DNA of 64,000 nucleotides from NCBI GenBank assembly GCA_963934795.1, contig CAWWAF010000004.1, positions 11,936-75,935 on the forward strand. The letters are read 5' to 3'. This stretch comes from UBA8438 sp963934795 (GTDB lineage: Bacteria; Acidobacteriota; Vicinamibacteria; Vicinamibacterales; UBA8438). The position numbers were made by a program, and so were the translations under genes. The notes below the pieces were generated by a model that had not been told where the DNA came from, searched no databases, and was given only the letters and a program-made list of their open reading frames with translations. This document shows positions 17,752 through 27,294 of this stretch, in pieces. Every line of letters begins with the position of its first letter. Within the stretch, counting starts at the first letter, position 1.

Positions 17752-17766
17752 GGGTGTGTCGCTCGC

Positions 17767-18030
17767 CTACTTGCCTTCGAACCAGTCGGCGTTGGTTGCC
17801 TTGAAGCTCTCCCACTGGTCCGGAACCTCGTCGTTCTCGAAAATGGCTTCGACGGGACATGCGGGCACGCAGGCACCGCAGTCGATGCACTCTTCCGGGT
17901 GGATATAGAGCATCGTTTCCGCTTCGAACTCTTCTTCGTCCTTCCGCGGGTGGATGCAGTCCACCGGACACACATCTACGCACGCGGTGTCCTTCGTCCC
18001 AACGCATGGTTCACAAATGCTGTACGCCAT
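17767..18030 (-). CDS. Two-cluster ferredoxin (FdxA-like)
   Basis: Small cytoplasmic electron carrier of 87 residues. N-terminal cluster ligands C6, C9, C17, C21 (with C25) have the wider spacing seen in 7Fe-type ferredoxins; the second set C48/C51/C54/C58 followed by Pro is a classic [4Fe-4S] motif. The acidic middle (KDEEEFEAE) and tail fit the family. ATG 18030 is chosen over a TTG three bases upstream because GGAGGAG is optimally placed 4 nt before it. First gene of the ferredoxin-nuoB-nuoI unit, so it could feed electrons to, or share assembly with, complex I; that link is inference from order. Confidence 0.88.
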   Translation of the reverse strand: MAYSICEPCVGTKDTACVDVCPVDCIHPRKDEEEFEAETMLYIHPEECIDCGACVPACPVEAIFENDEVPDQWESFKATNADWFEGK

Positions 18031-18187
18031 CAAACTCCTCCGTGTTCGTCGCCTTCGCGATGCGCCGACGGCTCCGGCCGTCGGACCCGAATCAGTGCAA
18101 CCTGTCCCGCTGGTCGAGACCGTCTACTCTGATCGCCGCGGAAAGAATAACCCGCGTGGGTGCTTCGTTTCAAGAGGGTGGTCGTGT

Positions 18188-18541
18188 CTAGACGATCTTC
18201 ATCCGACCGGCGAAGCCCTCATCGTATCCGTGGAAATGCAGAACCGCAGATTCAGGATACTTCCAGCAGTAATAGCCCTCACCGTTGTCGAAGTCCACCA
18301 GCCACAGTCCCTTCACCACCAGCCCCATCCCCTGCAGCTGTTCGGTCCACCCGGCCACCACCGCCTCCAGTGCCTCCACGGTCTCGGAGCGAGCGGGATC
18401 GGCCGACGACAGGCGCTGCAATCTGCTCGACAGCTGCTCGGCCTCGGTGACCGCCTCTTCTGTCAGCGCCCGAATGCCGGGCAGCAATTCCTGCGCCTTG
18501 GTCAACGTAAATCGTGTCTTCTCAGATCCGTCAGCGCTCAA
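18188..18541 (-). CDS. DUF2203 family protein
   Basis: 117-residue soluble protein of the DUF2203 family, function unknown. The N-terminal half is helical (FTLTKAQELLPGIRALTEEA, then ALEAVVAGWTEQLQ), and the C-terminal half has the conserved block GLVDF-like LWLVDFDNGEGYYCWKYPE followed by LHFHGYDEGFAGR, with His residues that might bind metal. It lies 42 bp after the UPF0173 hydrolase gene on the same strand, so the two are probably co-transcribed. A Trp/Tyr-rich core and the absence of catalytic signatures leave its role open. Confidence 0.85.
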   Translation of the reverse strand: MSADGSEKTRFTLTKAQELLPGIRALTEEAVTEAEQLSSRLQRLSSADPARSETVEALEAVVAGWTEQLQGMGLVVKGLWLVDFDNGEGYYCWKYPESAVLHFHGYDEGFAGRMKIV

Positions 18542-18583
18542 TTTCGACTCCTGCCTCCGAAGGGCCCACCCTTGGTCGTCTCG

Positions 18584-19312
18584 TCACGAACTCGTTTCGC
18601 CTGGCTGCAGCTCGAGCACGGAAATCCCCTTCGGCTCCACCAGGGCACGAAGCGCGGCCGGAGTCCCGGTCAACTGAGGGAACGTCCCGTAGTGCATCGG
18701 TATCACTTGCCTGACCCCCAGCCACTCGCAGGCTCGAGCGGCCGCAGATGGCCCCATGGTGAAGCGATCGCCAATGGGCAGGATGGCGATATCCGGCGAG
18801 TACAGTTCGCCGATCAACCGCATGTCACCGAACAGGGCCGTATCCCCAGCCACATACACCGTCAAGCCATCCTCGAAGCCCAGCACGTAGCCGACTGGAT
18901 CCCCGAGATACCAGGTCGGATCGTCCTCGGCCCACCCGCCGCTGTGGTCGGCGCGCACCATGGTGACCGTCACTCCGTGCACACGAATCGTCCCACCCTT
19001 GTTCATCGGGTGTAGGTGTCGAATGCCCTTGGTTTCCAGCCAGTGGCACAACTCGACAATCGCCACCACGCCGGCGCCGGTCGACCGGGCAACCGGAATG
19101 AGATCGCCAATATGGTCAGCGTGCCCGTGGGTGACCAGCACCAGATCCGCCCGGTCAATCTGCTTCGACGCCTCTGGACAGGCGGGATTCGTGGTTAACC
19201 ACGGGTCGATCACGACGACCACACCAGCCGGTGTCTGCAGCACAAACGTGGCATGCCCCAACCAGGTAATGCGCAACGGTGCGACGGCGGAACCAATCAT
19301 CTGCGGCGGCAT
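18584..19312 (-). CDS. UPF0173 metal-dependent hydrolase (metallo-beta-lactamase fold)
   Basis: Predicted cytoplasmic hydrolase with two metals. The family motif THGHADHIGD (H-x-H-x-D-H) is near residue 68, further His/Asp ligands are in RADHSGG and AGDTALFGD, and the C-terminal His is in IPMHYGTFP. About 242 residues from ATG 19312; ATG 19300 is an equally possible start, and 19333 would add seven residues. The substrate is unknown; the YtkL/UPF0173 group is broadly conserved. Divergent from lipA, with about 50 bp between starts that must contain both promoters. Confidence 0.88.
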   Translation of the reverse strand: MPPQMIGSAVAPLRITWLGHATFVLQTPAGVVVVIDPWLTTNPACPEASKQIDRADLVLVTHGHADHIGDLIPVARSTGAGVVAIVELCHWLETKGIRHLHPMNKGGTIRVHGVTVTMVRADHSGGWAEDDPTWYLGDPVGYVLGFEDGLTVYVAGDTALFGDMRLIGELYSPDIAILPIGDRFTMGPSAAARACEWLGVRQVIPMHYGTFPQLTGTPAALRALVEPKGISVLELQPGETSS

Positions 19313-19363
19313 TCTATCCCAGCCAGATTGCACCCGCTACGGGCGAGACGCTAACATCCGGTC

Positions 19364-20317
19364 ATGACCATTCCGGGCTCCACGCAAATGCCAGACGGCG
19401 TACCGGCGACGTTCTTCCGCGGACGACGGGTGCGGCCTGATGCCGGGCCCGCCGGTGGAAAGCCGCGTTGGCTGAAGGTGCGGGCGCCGGGAAGCGAGGG
19501 ATATCGGCGACTCAAGCGCCTGATGACCGAGCAGTCCCTTCATACGGTGTGTGAAGAGGCCAACTGCCCGAACATCGGCGAATGCTGGCATCACGGCACC
19601 GCGACCTTCATGATTTTGGGCGGGGTGTGCACGAGAGCCTGCTCCTACTGCAACGTCGAACACGGACGTCCGGGACCGGTGGATGAGACCGAGCCGACGC
19701 GTATCGCCGAGGCGGTCCGGACCCTCGAACTCGAGTATGTCGTGATCACCTCGGTGGACCGCGATGATCTTGAAGACGGCGGGGCCTCTGCCTTCGCCGC
19801 CACGATCACGGCGACCCGGGCGCTGTCCCCGGCCTGCCACATAGAAACCCTGATTCCCGACTTCGGGGGACGAGCCGCCTCGCTGGACACCGTGCTCAGC
19901 GCAGCGCCGGACGTGCTCAACCACAACATCGAAACAGTGGCGCGGCTCTATCGGTCGGCACGACCAGGCGGTAACTATCGCCGCGCACTCCAGTTGCTCG
20001 AACGCGCGCACCGGGCGCGTCCCGAGGCACCCACCAAGTCGGGACTGATGGTTGGTCTGGGCGAGACGTGGGACGAACTGCTCGCGACACTGGCCGACCT
20101 GCGTCGGGTCGACTGCGGCATCCTCACCATTGGCCAGTATCTGCGGCCGTCGCCGGCTCACCTGCCGGTGGCCCGGTACTACCACCCAGATGAATTCGCC
20201 GCCCTGAAGGAGGCCGCGCAGGCGCTCGGCTTTGGGCACGTCGAGTCCGGGCCGCTCGTGCGGAGCTCGTATCACGCCCACGAACAGGCCGAGTCATTCG
20301 CCGCCACGAGCGGCTAG
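19364..20317 (+). CDS. lipA: Lipoyl synthase
   Basis: Radical-SAM enzyme that inserts two sulfurs into protein-bound octanoyl groups to make lipoyl cofactor. The radical-SAM motif C-x3-C-x2-C is in VCTRACSYCNVEHG; the auxiliary cluster Cys are in TVCEEANCPNIGECW, and the C-terminal R-SSY motif (VRSSYHAHEQ) is present. 317 residues, normal. Its convergent neighbour lpdA encodes a lipoamide-using enzyme, and the two stops overlap by 4 bp. No lipB was seen nearby. The start at 19364 gives a short N-terminal extension before the conserved KPRWLKVRAP block. Confidence 0.95.
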   Translation: MTIPGSTQMPDGVPATFFRGRRVRPDAGPAGGKPRWLKVRAPGSEGYRRLKRLMTEQSLHTVCEEANCPNIGECWHHGTATFMILGGVCTRACSYCNVEHGRPGPVDETEPTRIAEAVRTLELEYVVITSVDRDDLEDGGASAFAATITATRALSPACHIETLIPDFGGRAASLDTVLSAAPDVLNHNIETVARLYRSARPGGNYRRALQLLERAHRARPEAPTKSGLMVGLGETWDELLATLADLRRVDCGILTIGQYLRPSPAHLPVARYYHPDEFAALKEAAQALGFGHVESGPLVRSSYHAHEQAESFAATSG

Positions 20318-21765
20318 GCGCGGGGCGCCCGCTTGGGGCGGTAGACGTGCGTGCTCTGGCCGAAGAAGACCTCTGCCGACTCCATCACAGTCTCGGACAG
20401 CGTGGGGTGCGGGTGGATACAGAGCCGGAGGTCGGCCGCTGTCGCCCCCATTTCGATGGCCACGACACCTTCGGCAATCAGCTCCCCAGCGCCGCTGCCG
20501 GCGATCCCCACCCCAAGAATCTGCTCCGACTCTGGGTCGATGATTAACTTCGTGACGCCGGCGGGACGATCAAGCGTCATCGCGCGGCCCGAGGCGGCCC
20601 ACGGGAAACGGGTCACCTGTACCGTCCGGCCTTGTGCTTTGGCCTCACTTTCCGTCAGCCCGCACCACGCCAATTCAGGGTCCGTAAAGACGACGGCGGG
20701 TATCGCGGCCGGCTCGAACCCGGCTTTGTGCCCCGCAATTGCCTCAACGGCGGTGCGGGCTTCGTGGCTCGCCTTGTGGGCCAGCATCGGCTCTCCTACC
20801 AGGTCACCGACCGCGAACAGGGTCGGCTCATCCGTGCGGCGCTGCCCGTCCACCAGCACAAAACCGCGAGCGTCTCGCTTGACCGCTGTGTGCTCCAACC
20901 CCGGGATCTCGGAGTTGGGCACCCGTCCCACCGCCACCAGCACCCGATCAAAATGGCGTTCCGGCTGCTCGACTGCGTCGCCTTTCAACGTGACCCGTAC
21001 CCCGTCGCCATCTTCCGCCAGCCCGACGACGGTTGTCCCGAGCATGACCGCTTCGCAGAGCCCGCCCAGTCGCCGCGCCACGACGGACACGAGGTCCCGG
21101 TCGGCCCCGGGCAACAACCCGGACGTCATCTCCACGACGGTCACGGCGGAACCCAACGCTGCGTACACCGACCCCAACTCGAGCCCGATGTATCCCCCGC
21201 CCACCACCAGCAGCGACTCCGGAATGGTCGGCAGGTCCAGCGCTCGGGTCGAATCCCAGACGCGGTCGCTGTCGAGCGACAGCGACTTGGGCACCGCCGG
21301 GCGCGACCCCGTCGCCAAAATCGCGTGCGCAAACGTCAGGTCCACTGGCCCGTCGTTCCCGTCAGGCGCGGCCGAGTCAGCGGTACGCGTCACGCGGAGC
21401 GACGTGGGCCCGAGCAACTCCGCGCGACCCCGCAGGAAGGTGACGCCGCGCTGAGTCGACAGCTCTCCTAACCCGCCAGTGAGCCGGCCGACCACGCCCT
21501 CTTTCCATCCACGCAACCGGTCGAGGTCAAGCGCCGGTTCCGCAAAATCTACGCCCCACGCCCGCGCCTCCCGGGCTTCAGTGAGGACCTTCGCCACATG
21601 CAGGAGGGCCTTCGACGGCATGCACCCGCGGTAGAGACACACTCCGCCAGGGTCCGGGGCCTCGTCGATGAGGGTGACCTTCATCCCCAGGTCCGCGGCG
21701 AGAAAAGCGGCTGCGTAGCCACCGGGGCCCCCGCCAATCACCGCAAGATCTGTCGCACTCGTCAT
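20314..21765 (-). CDS. lpdA: Dihydrolipoyl dehydrogenase (E3)
   Basis: FAD flavoprotein that reoxidises dihydrolipoamide of 2-oxoacid dehydrogenase and glycine-cleavage complexes with NAD+. FAD-binding GGGPGG is at residues 11-16, the redox disulfide C43-x4-C48 is in GGVCLYRGCMPSK, the NAD-binding GGGYIG is mid-protein, and the C-terminal catalytic HPHPTLSE is complete. 483 residues, typical. Neighbouring lipA makes its partner cofactor. No E1/E2 genes lie in the window. The promoter must lie in the 249-bp gap up to 22014, shared with the M49-like gene. Confidence 0.95.
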   Translation of the reverse strand: MTSATDLAVIGGGPGGYAAAFLAADLGMKVTLIDEAPDPGGVCLYRGCMPSKALLHVAKVLTEAREARAWGVDFAEPALDLDRLRGWKEGVVGRLTGGLGELSTQRGVTFLRGRAELLGPTSLRVTRTADSAAPDGNDGPVDLTFAHAILATGSRPAVPKSLSLDSDRVWDSTRALDLPTIPESLLVVGGGYIGLELGSVYAALGSAVTVVEMTSGLLPGADRDLVSVVARRLGGLCEAVMLGTTVVGLAEDGDGVRVTLKGDAVEQPERHFDRVLVAVGRVPNSEIPGLEHTAVKRDARGFVLVDGQRRTDEPTLFAVGDLVGEPMLAHKASHEARTAVEAIAGHKAGFEPAAIPAVVFTDPELAWCGLTESEAKAQGRTVQVTRFPWAASGRAMTLDRPAGVTKLIIDPESEQILGVGIAGSGAGELIAEGVVAIEMGATAADLRLCIHPHPTLSETVMESAEVFFGQSTHVYRPKRAPRA

Positions 21766-22014
21766 TGTCTGTATCCAGTTCCGATGGAGAAGTCATCCGC
21801 CAACACACGGGCACCCGCCGGCGACCGAGTTGCGCTCTGGGCGTCCACCTGGGCCGCGGCCCGGCTCCCGAATCGGCTGAGCCGGCCTCTTACGTCGGCC
21901 CTTCAGTGTAGCAAGGCCGCTCCTTGCCTTGCACCGGCGCGTCGTTCCATCATGTGGGGACCTCGCCTGACCGCGGGGTGCACCGTCGACGGCACAGGCA
22001 CGAGGAGTGTGGAC

Positions 22015-23721
22015 ATGAGCAGGCGCGAAGCATCCTTCAGCGGTGAGACCCGCGGTCTCTCCTATGTCGCTGTCGCCTTCCTCGTCGGCATCCTCGTCCT
22101 CAGCGCGAGCGCGAGAACGGCGGCTCAACAGGAAACCACCATGACTCGATTGTTTGCCCCGGTCGAAATCGGTGCCGATCTGTCAGACCTCCCCACCTCC
22201 GAACGGCTGGCGCTAGCCCATATCGTGGATGCGGCTCGGGTGATGGACGGCCTCTTCCTGCAGCAGCTGTGGGCCGGCAACCCGTCGTTGCTGCTGTCAC
22301 TCCTGGGCGACCAGAACGCAACGGGCAAGGCCAGGCTCGATTTCTTCCTCCTCAACAAGGGACCGTGGTCGCGTATCGAAGACAACAGGTCATTTATACC
22401 AGGAGTCCCTGACAAACCCGCGGGCGCCAATTTCTACCCACCCGACGCGACCCGGGACGAGGTCGCCGCGTGGTTCGACCGGCTCGACGGGGCCGCGCGC
22501 GCGGAGGCGACAGGGTTCTTTACGACCATCCGACGCGGGCGCGACGGCGAGTTCACGGCCGTGCCGTACAGCGTGGAGTATCAGGGCCCTCTCGCCCTTG
22601 CCGCCGAACACTTGCGCGCCGCCGCTCGCGCCACCACCCAGCCGACGCTGCGTCGCTACCTCGAATACCGGGCCGACTCGTTCGCATCCAATGACTACTA
22701 CGACAGCGATGTCGCCTGGATGGAACTTGACGCATCGATCGAGCCCACGATCGGTCCCTACGAGGTCTACGAAGACGAGTGGTTCAATTACAAGGCGGCC
22801 TTCGAAGCGTTTGTCACCGTGCGCGATACGGCCGCCAGCGGGAATCTGACCCGATTCAGCGATCAGTTGCAAGGGCTGGAGGACACGCTCCCGATCGACC
22901 CGGCGTTCCGGAATCCGGCCCTCGGCGCGCTGGCCCCGATTCGGGTGGTCAACGTGGTCTTCACCTCGGGTGAGGCCAACAGCGGCGTTCAGACAGCAGC
23001 GTTCAACCTCCCCAACGATGAACGCGTCGTTCGGGAAAAAGGGTCGAAGCGGGTGATGCTCAAGAACGTCCAGGAGGCCAAGTTCGAGCACGTGCTGACC
23101 CCAATTTCACGGGTTGCCCTACCCTCCGCCGAGCAGGGCGACGTCACGTTCGATGCCTTCTTCACCCATATTCTGATGCATGAGCTCATGCACGGATTGG
23201 GTCCCGGGACGATCACGGTTGATGGCGTCGAGACAACGGTCCGTCGACAATTGCGCGAGACCTACAGCACCATCGAAGAGGCGAAAGCAGACATCTCCGG
23301 GCTCTGGGCACTGCACCAGCTCATCGATCGTGGAGTGCTCGACTCGTCCCTCACGCGCAGCATGTACACGACGTTTCTCGCGTCGTCGTTTCGATCCATC
23401 CGGTTCGGCATCAATGAAGCCCACGGACGGGGCGTGGCCATCCAGCTCAACTCGTTTCTCGACGCCGGTGCGGTCACGGTCGACAGCGACGGTCGGTTCA
23501 CGGTTGACCACAGCCGAATTCGTGGCGCCGTCACGGCGCTCACAACCGAATTGATGACGCTGCAGGCCACTGGCGATGTTGGAGCCGCGGAGCGCATACT
23601 CGAGGCGCGCGGCGTGGTCCGTCCCGCCGTGCAGCGCGTGCTGGATCGATTGGGCAGCGTGCCCACCGACATTCAGCCGCGCTACATCACCGCGGTACAA
23701 CTGGCCCGCGAGACCCGCTGA
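22015..23721 (+). CDS. Secreted M49-like (dipeptidyl-peptidase III-type) zinc peptidase
   Basis: 568-residue protein with an N-terminal signal or anchor (SYVAVAFLVGILVLSASARTAAQ) and a C-terminal zinc site HELMHGLGPG, with a downstream Glu in STIEEAKADISGL that fits the second Glu of the family. DPP III has HELLGH; here the motif is HExxH followed by GxGP, a bacterial variant. ATG 22015 has GAGGAG 8 nt upstream. It could trim peptides outside the cytoplasm, but peptidase activity is untested for such variants. The AAA+ gene starts 55 bp downstream on the same strand, so the genes may be co-transcribed. Confidence 0.8.
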   Translation: MSRREASFSGETRGLSYVAVAFLVGILVLSASARTAAQQETTMTRLFAPVEIGADLSDLPTSERLALAHIVDAARVMDGLFLQQLWAGNPSLLLSLLGDQNATGKARLDFFLLNKGPWSRIEDNRSFIPGVPDKPAGANFYPPDATRDEVAAWFDRLDGAARAEATGFFTTIRRGRDGEFTAVPYSVEYQGPLALAAEHLRAAARATTQPTLRRYLEYRADSFASNDYYDSDVAWMELDASIEPTIGPYEVYEDEWFNYKAAFEAFVTVRDTAASGNLTRFSDQLQGLEDTLPIDPAFRNPALGALAPIRVVNVVFTSGEANSGVQTAAFNLPNDERVVREKGSKRVMLKNVQEAKFEHVLTPISRVALPSAEQGDVTFDAFFTHILMHELMHGLGPGTITVDGVETTVRRQLRETYSTIEEAKADISGLWALHQLIDRGVLDSSLTRSMYTTFLASSFRSIRFGINEAHGRGVAIQLNSFLDAGAVTVDSDGRFTVDHSRIRGAVTALTTELMTLQATGDVGAAERILEARGVVRPAVQRVLDRLGSVPTDIQPRYITAVQLARETR

Positions 23722-23776
23722 CCCCTTCCACACGCGGCTGCGTGCGGTTCGGGGCACGGCCCCCGTCTAAGTTAGA

Positions 23777-25312
23777 ATGACCACCATGGCCCAACCGGAA
23801 CACCTCGGAGAACTTCGTGCTGCCGTCGCCGCGGGCACGGTCCCACATCGCTCGGTCAAGCTGGAGATGCGGCAGAACCTGATGGATCTGCTGCGCCGCA
23901 ACGAGACATTGCTTCCCGGCATCGTGGGCTACGAAGACTCAGTCATCCCGCAAATCGCCAATGCGGTGTTGTCGCAACACAACTTCGTCTTGCTCGGGCT
24001 CCGCGGCCAGGCCAAGACCCGTATTCTGCGCGGGCTGACCGCCCTGCTAGACGAATGGCTTCCGGTGGTCCCGGGGTGCCAGATCAACGATGATCCACTC
24101 GCGCCACTGTGCCGCTCGTGCCGTACCCGGGTAGCTGAAGAGGGTGATGCCCTCCCCGTGGCCTGGCTTCCGCGGGACCGCCGATTTATCGAAAAGCTGG
24201 CCACCCCTGACGTGACCATCGCGGACATCATTGGCGACGTCGACCCGATCAAAGCGGCTCGCGCCGGGCTCGAACTGTCCGACGAGTTGACGATGCACTA
24301 CGGGCTGCTGCCACGTGCCAACCGGTGCCTCTTCGCCGTCAACGAGCTGCCAGACCTCGCCGGGAAGATCCAGGTGGGCCTCTTTAATGTGCTTCAGGAG
24401 GGCGACGTCCAGATCAAGGGGTACCCGATTCGACTCCCCCTCGACATCGTGATGACGTTTACCGCGAACCCCGAGGACTACACGGCGCGGGGCAAGATCA
24501 TCACACCGCTGAAGGACCGGATCGGCTCGGAAATTCGCACCCATTACCCTCGCACCAGAGTGGCCGGCATTGCCATCACCGCGCAGGAGTCGTGGGTCGC
24601 GCGCGGCGAAGACGGCGATGGCCATGACGCGCCGGGCACCGTAGACACGGTGGTTCCGCGCTACATCAGTGAACTCGTGGAGGAAGTGGCGTTTGTCGCC
24701 CGCGACCACGCGAAGGTGGACAAGCGCTCAGGGGTCAGTCAACGTTTACCGATCAGTTGCCTGGAGAACGTGGTGTCCAATGCCGAGCGGCGCGCGCTCG
24801 CCCACGGCGAGTCGGTCGCGGTCGCGCGTGTCGCAGACCTGTATTCTGCGCTCCCGGCCATTACCGGCAAGTTCGAACTCGAGTACGAGGGAGAACTCCG
24901 AGGCGCGGACCAGGTGGCCCGGGACATCATCCGAACCGCGGTCGGGCAGGTGTTCGATGGCTGGTTCACCGACGTTGATACCAGCGCCGTGGTGGAGTGG
25001 TTTGATCTCGGCGGTACGCTGCAGGTCGGCGACACGACGTCCGCAGCTGACCTGCTCAAGCAGACGGCGCCGATTCAGGGTCTTCGCGAACTGGCGGTGC
25101 ATGCCCAGGTAGACGCGTCCGCCCCGGCGCCGACCGCGGCCTCGGGAGTCGAGTTCATCATCGAAGGCCTGTACGCGCGGAAGAAAATCAGCCGAAGCAA
25201 CGACTGGCAGTATCACGCCACGCAGAAACGGCCCCGCACGTCACCGACGGCGGAACAACTGTTTGACGCGGACATGCGAATTCCGCAGGGCAAGAAAAAG
25301 TACTACAACTGA
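23777..25312 (+). CDS. AAA+ ATPase of the magnesium-chelatase (ChlI/MoxR-like) type
   Basis: 511 residues. Walker A is G74-x-x-G-Q-A-K80-T; the Walker B/sensor region reads RCLFAVNELPDLAGKIQ, followed by FTANPEDYTARGKIITPLKDRIG with the arginine finger. A Cys-rich insert (PGC ... LCRSCRTR, residues ~95-115) may bind zinc. ChlI/MoxR-type ATPases remodel protein partners, usually with a VWA protein, and that partner follows immediately (TGA of this gene then ATG). No chelatase or chlorophyll genes are nearby, so a chaperone role is more likely than metal insertion. Confidence 0.88.
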   Translation: MTTMAQPEHLGELRAAVAAGTVPHRSVKLEMRQNLMDLLRRNETLLPGIVGYEDSVIPQIANAVLSQHNFVLLGLRGQAKTRILRGLTALLDEWLPVVPGCQINDDPLAPLCRSCRTRVAEEGDALPVAWLPRDRRFIEKLATPDVTIADIIGDVDPIKAARAGLELSDELTMHYGLLPRANRCLFAVNELPDLAGKIQVGLFNVLQEGDVQIKGYPIRLPLDIVMTFTANPEDYTARGKIITPLKDRIGSEIRTHYPRTRVAGIAITAQESWVARGEDGDGHDAPGTVDTVVPRYISELVEEVAFVARDHAKVDKRSGVSQRLPISCLENVVSNAERRALAHGESVAVARVADLYSALPAITGKFELEYEGELRGADQVARDIIRTAVGQVFDGWFTDVDTSAVVEWFDLGGTLQVGDTTSAADLLKQTAPIQGLRELAVHAQVDASAPAPTAASGVEFIIEGLYARKKISRSNDWQYHATQKRPRTSPTAEQLFDADMRIPQGKKKYYN

Positions 25313-26596
25313 ATGAAATACACGTACACGCGATACACGGGCGACGACCTCGAGGACATCGATATCGAGGAACTCGTCTCCAAACTATCGCGATTGCTGC
25401 TTGCGAGCGGTTTTGGCAGTCCAGCGGGTGACGCGCGTGACGCGGATGACCCGACGGACGCCAGCGACCAGCGTCCCGAGCAGGACCTGCACGACGCCAT
25501 GCTCGAGGCGCTCCTGAACGGCGGGCTGCTGTCGAGCGACGCCATCTCGCAGTTGCTGGGTGACGCCGCCGACGGCGACGGCGCGTCTAAACTTGAGCAA
25601 CTGGCGGAGCGCCTCATCGAACAGATGGCCCAGCAAGGCTACATCACACGTCACCCCGACCTGGACGCCGAGCGGCGCCGGCGCGAGGGACAGGGCGATG
25701 GTGACGGACCGGACGAATCGATGCGCTTCGAGGTCACCGACAAGGGACTCGATTTTCTTGGATACCGAGCCCTGCGGGACCTGCTCGGGTCAGTCGGACG
25801 CAGCAGCCTTGGCCGGCACGACACGCGTGACCTGGCGACCGGCGTCGAGGCCAGCGGGGCCCCCAAGCCGTATGCCTTCGGTGACACCCTCAACCTGGAC
25901 TCAAGCGCGACGATCCTGAACGCGGTCCGACGCATGGGACCTGACGCTATCGCGGGGCCAGGCATCGACGTGGAGTACCAGGATCTGATGGTCGCGCAGG
26001 GCGAATACCAGAGCGCCTGCGCCACGGTGCTCATGCTCGACTGCAGCCACAGCATGATCCTGTACGGCGAGGACCGCTTCACGCCGGCCAAACAAGTGGC
26101 CCTGGCGCTCGCGAATCTCATCAAACACCAATATCCTGGCGACACGCTGCGGGTGGTCTTGTTCCACGATTCCGCAGAAGAAATTCCTCTGCGGCAGCTC
26201 GCTCGGGTGCGGGTCGGACCGCACTACACCAATACGCGTGAAGGCCTCCGGATGGCGCGCCGCATTCTGGAGCGGCAGCAGCGGGACATGCGTCAAATCG
26301 TCATGATCACGGACGGCAAGCCGTCCGCGTTGACCCAGCCCAACGGCGACATCTACCGCAACCCCTTTGGGCTCGACCCGTGGGTCATCGCCGAGACATT
26401 TGCCGAGGTGGCGAACTGCCGAAAGGCCGGCATCTTGATCAACACGTTCATGCTGGCCCAGGACCAGGAACTGGTGAGTTTTGTGAAACGTGTCTCGCAG
26501 ATCTGCCGCGGGAAGGCATATTTCACGACGCCGCACACACTCGGACAATACGTGTTGACCGACTATCTCAACAAGAAGACCAGAACCGTCCACTGA
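25313..26596 (+). CDS. VWA-domain partner of the AAA+ ATPase
   Basis: 427 residues. The N-terminal half is acidic with many Asp (DADDPTDASDQ, LLGDAADGDG) and probably helical. The C-terminal half is a von Willebrand A domain with MIDAS signature D243-C-S-H-S and the later acidic site MITDGKPSALTQ. In ChlI/ChlD or MoxR/CoxE-type pairs the VWA protein presents the substrate to the AAA+ ring. Its ATG follows the upstream TGA with no gap, so translation is coupled. The target protein is not known. Confidence 0.88.
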   Translation: MKYTYTRYTGDDLEDIDIEELVSKLSRLLLASGFGSPAGDARDADDPTDASDQRPEQDLHDAMLEALLNGGLLSSDAISQLLGDAADGDGASKLEQLAERLIEQMAQQGYITRHPDLDAERRRREGQGDGDGPDESMRFEVTDKGLDFLGYRALRDLLGSVGRSSLGRHDTRDLATGVEASGAPKPYAFGDTLNLDSSATILNAVRRMGPDAIAGPGIDVEYQDLMVAQGEYQSACATVLMLDCSHSMILYGEDRFTPAKQVALALANLIKHQYPGDTLRVVLFHDSAEEIPLRQLARVRVGPHYTNTREGLRMARRILERQQRDMRQIVMITDGKPSALTQPNGDIYRNPFGLDPWVIAETFAEVANCRKAGILINTFMLAQDQELVSFVKRVSQICRGKAYFTTPHTLGQYVLTDYLNKKTRTVH

Positions 26597-26649
26597 CCAG
26601 CCGTCCAAGACGCTCGCGTGGGGATTGTGAGCGCGGCCCCATCTTAACC

Positions 26650-27276
26650 ATGCTTCCCGCCATCATCCCCATCTTCCCGCTGCCGAACGTCGTCTTGTTC
26701 CCCTCGGTGTTCCTGCCCCTGCACATCTTCGAGCCGCGCTACCGTCAGATGCTCACGGACGCGCTGCGCGACGACCGGATCATCGGGATGGTGCTGATCA
26801 AGGAGCATCAGGAGCCGTCGATTGAGGCGCCGGCGGTCTACTCCGTCGGGTGCGCCGGACTCATCAGCCACGCCGAGACCCTACCGGACGGCCGCTCGAA
26901 TGTTGTGTTGCGCGGTCTGGAGCGCTTTCGCGTTGGCTGGGAACAGCAGGACCGACAGTATCGGCGAGCACACGTCGAGCCTTTACCAGAGCCGCTAACG
27001 GATACCATCCGTCAGGACGTCCGCGCCGCTCGCTCCACGCTTGAAGACCTTTTGGGAGACCGACTAAAAACCGCCAAAGGAGAGGCGAGCGTGCCGGGTG
27101 ACATGCACGACGCAGACCTCATCAACACGCTGGCGCAATACCTGGATCTGGCCCCAGTGGAAAAGCAGGCGCTGTTGGAGCGGGACGACATCGCCCAACG
27201 GGCGCGTGCGCTCATCGAGCTGATAGAGATGCGGGCACTGACGACGCAACCCCTGGCCGGTCTCGGCTTACAGTAG
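26650..27276 (+). CDS. LON substrate-binding-domain protein
   Basis: 208-residue stand-alone N-terminal domain of Lon protease (LON/PUA-like): IPIFPLPNVVLFPSVFLPLHI, FEPRYRQML and DGRSNVVLRGLERFRV are the family blocks. There is no ATPase or protease domain, so it would act as a substrate-recognition adaptor. It lies 53 bp after the VWA gene on the same strand; grouping a Lon-type recognition domain with an AAA+/VWA pair suggests protein quality control. ATG 26650 immediately precedes the conserved start. Converges on ypdA (18 bp apart). Confidence 0.9.
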   Translation: MLPAIIPIFPLPNVVLFPSVFLPLHIFEPRYRQMLTDALRDDRIIGMVLIKEHQEPSIEAPAVYSVGCAGLISHAETLPDGRSNVVLRGLERFRVGWEQQDRQYRRAHVEPLPEPLTDTIRQDVRAARSTLEDLLGDRLKTAKGEASVPGDMHDADLINTLAQYLDLAPVEKQALLERDDIAQRARALIELIEMRALTTQPLAGLGLQ

Positions 27277-27294
27277 CGAGCCGCCGGGCGTGCC

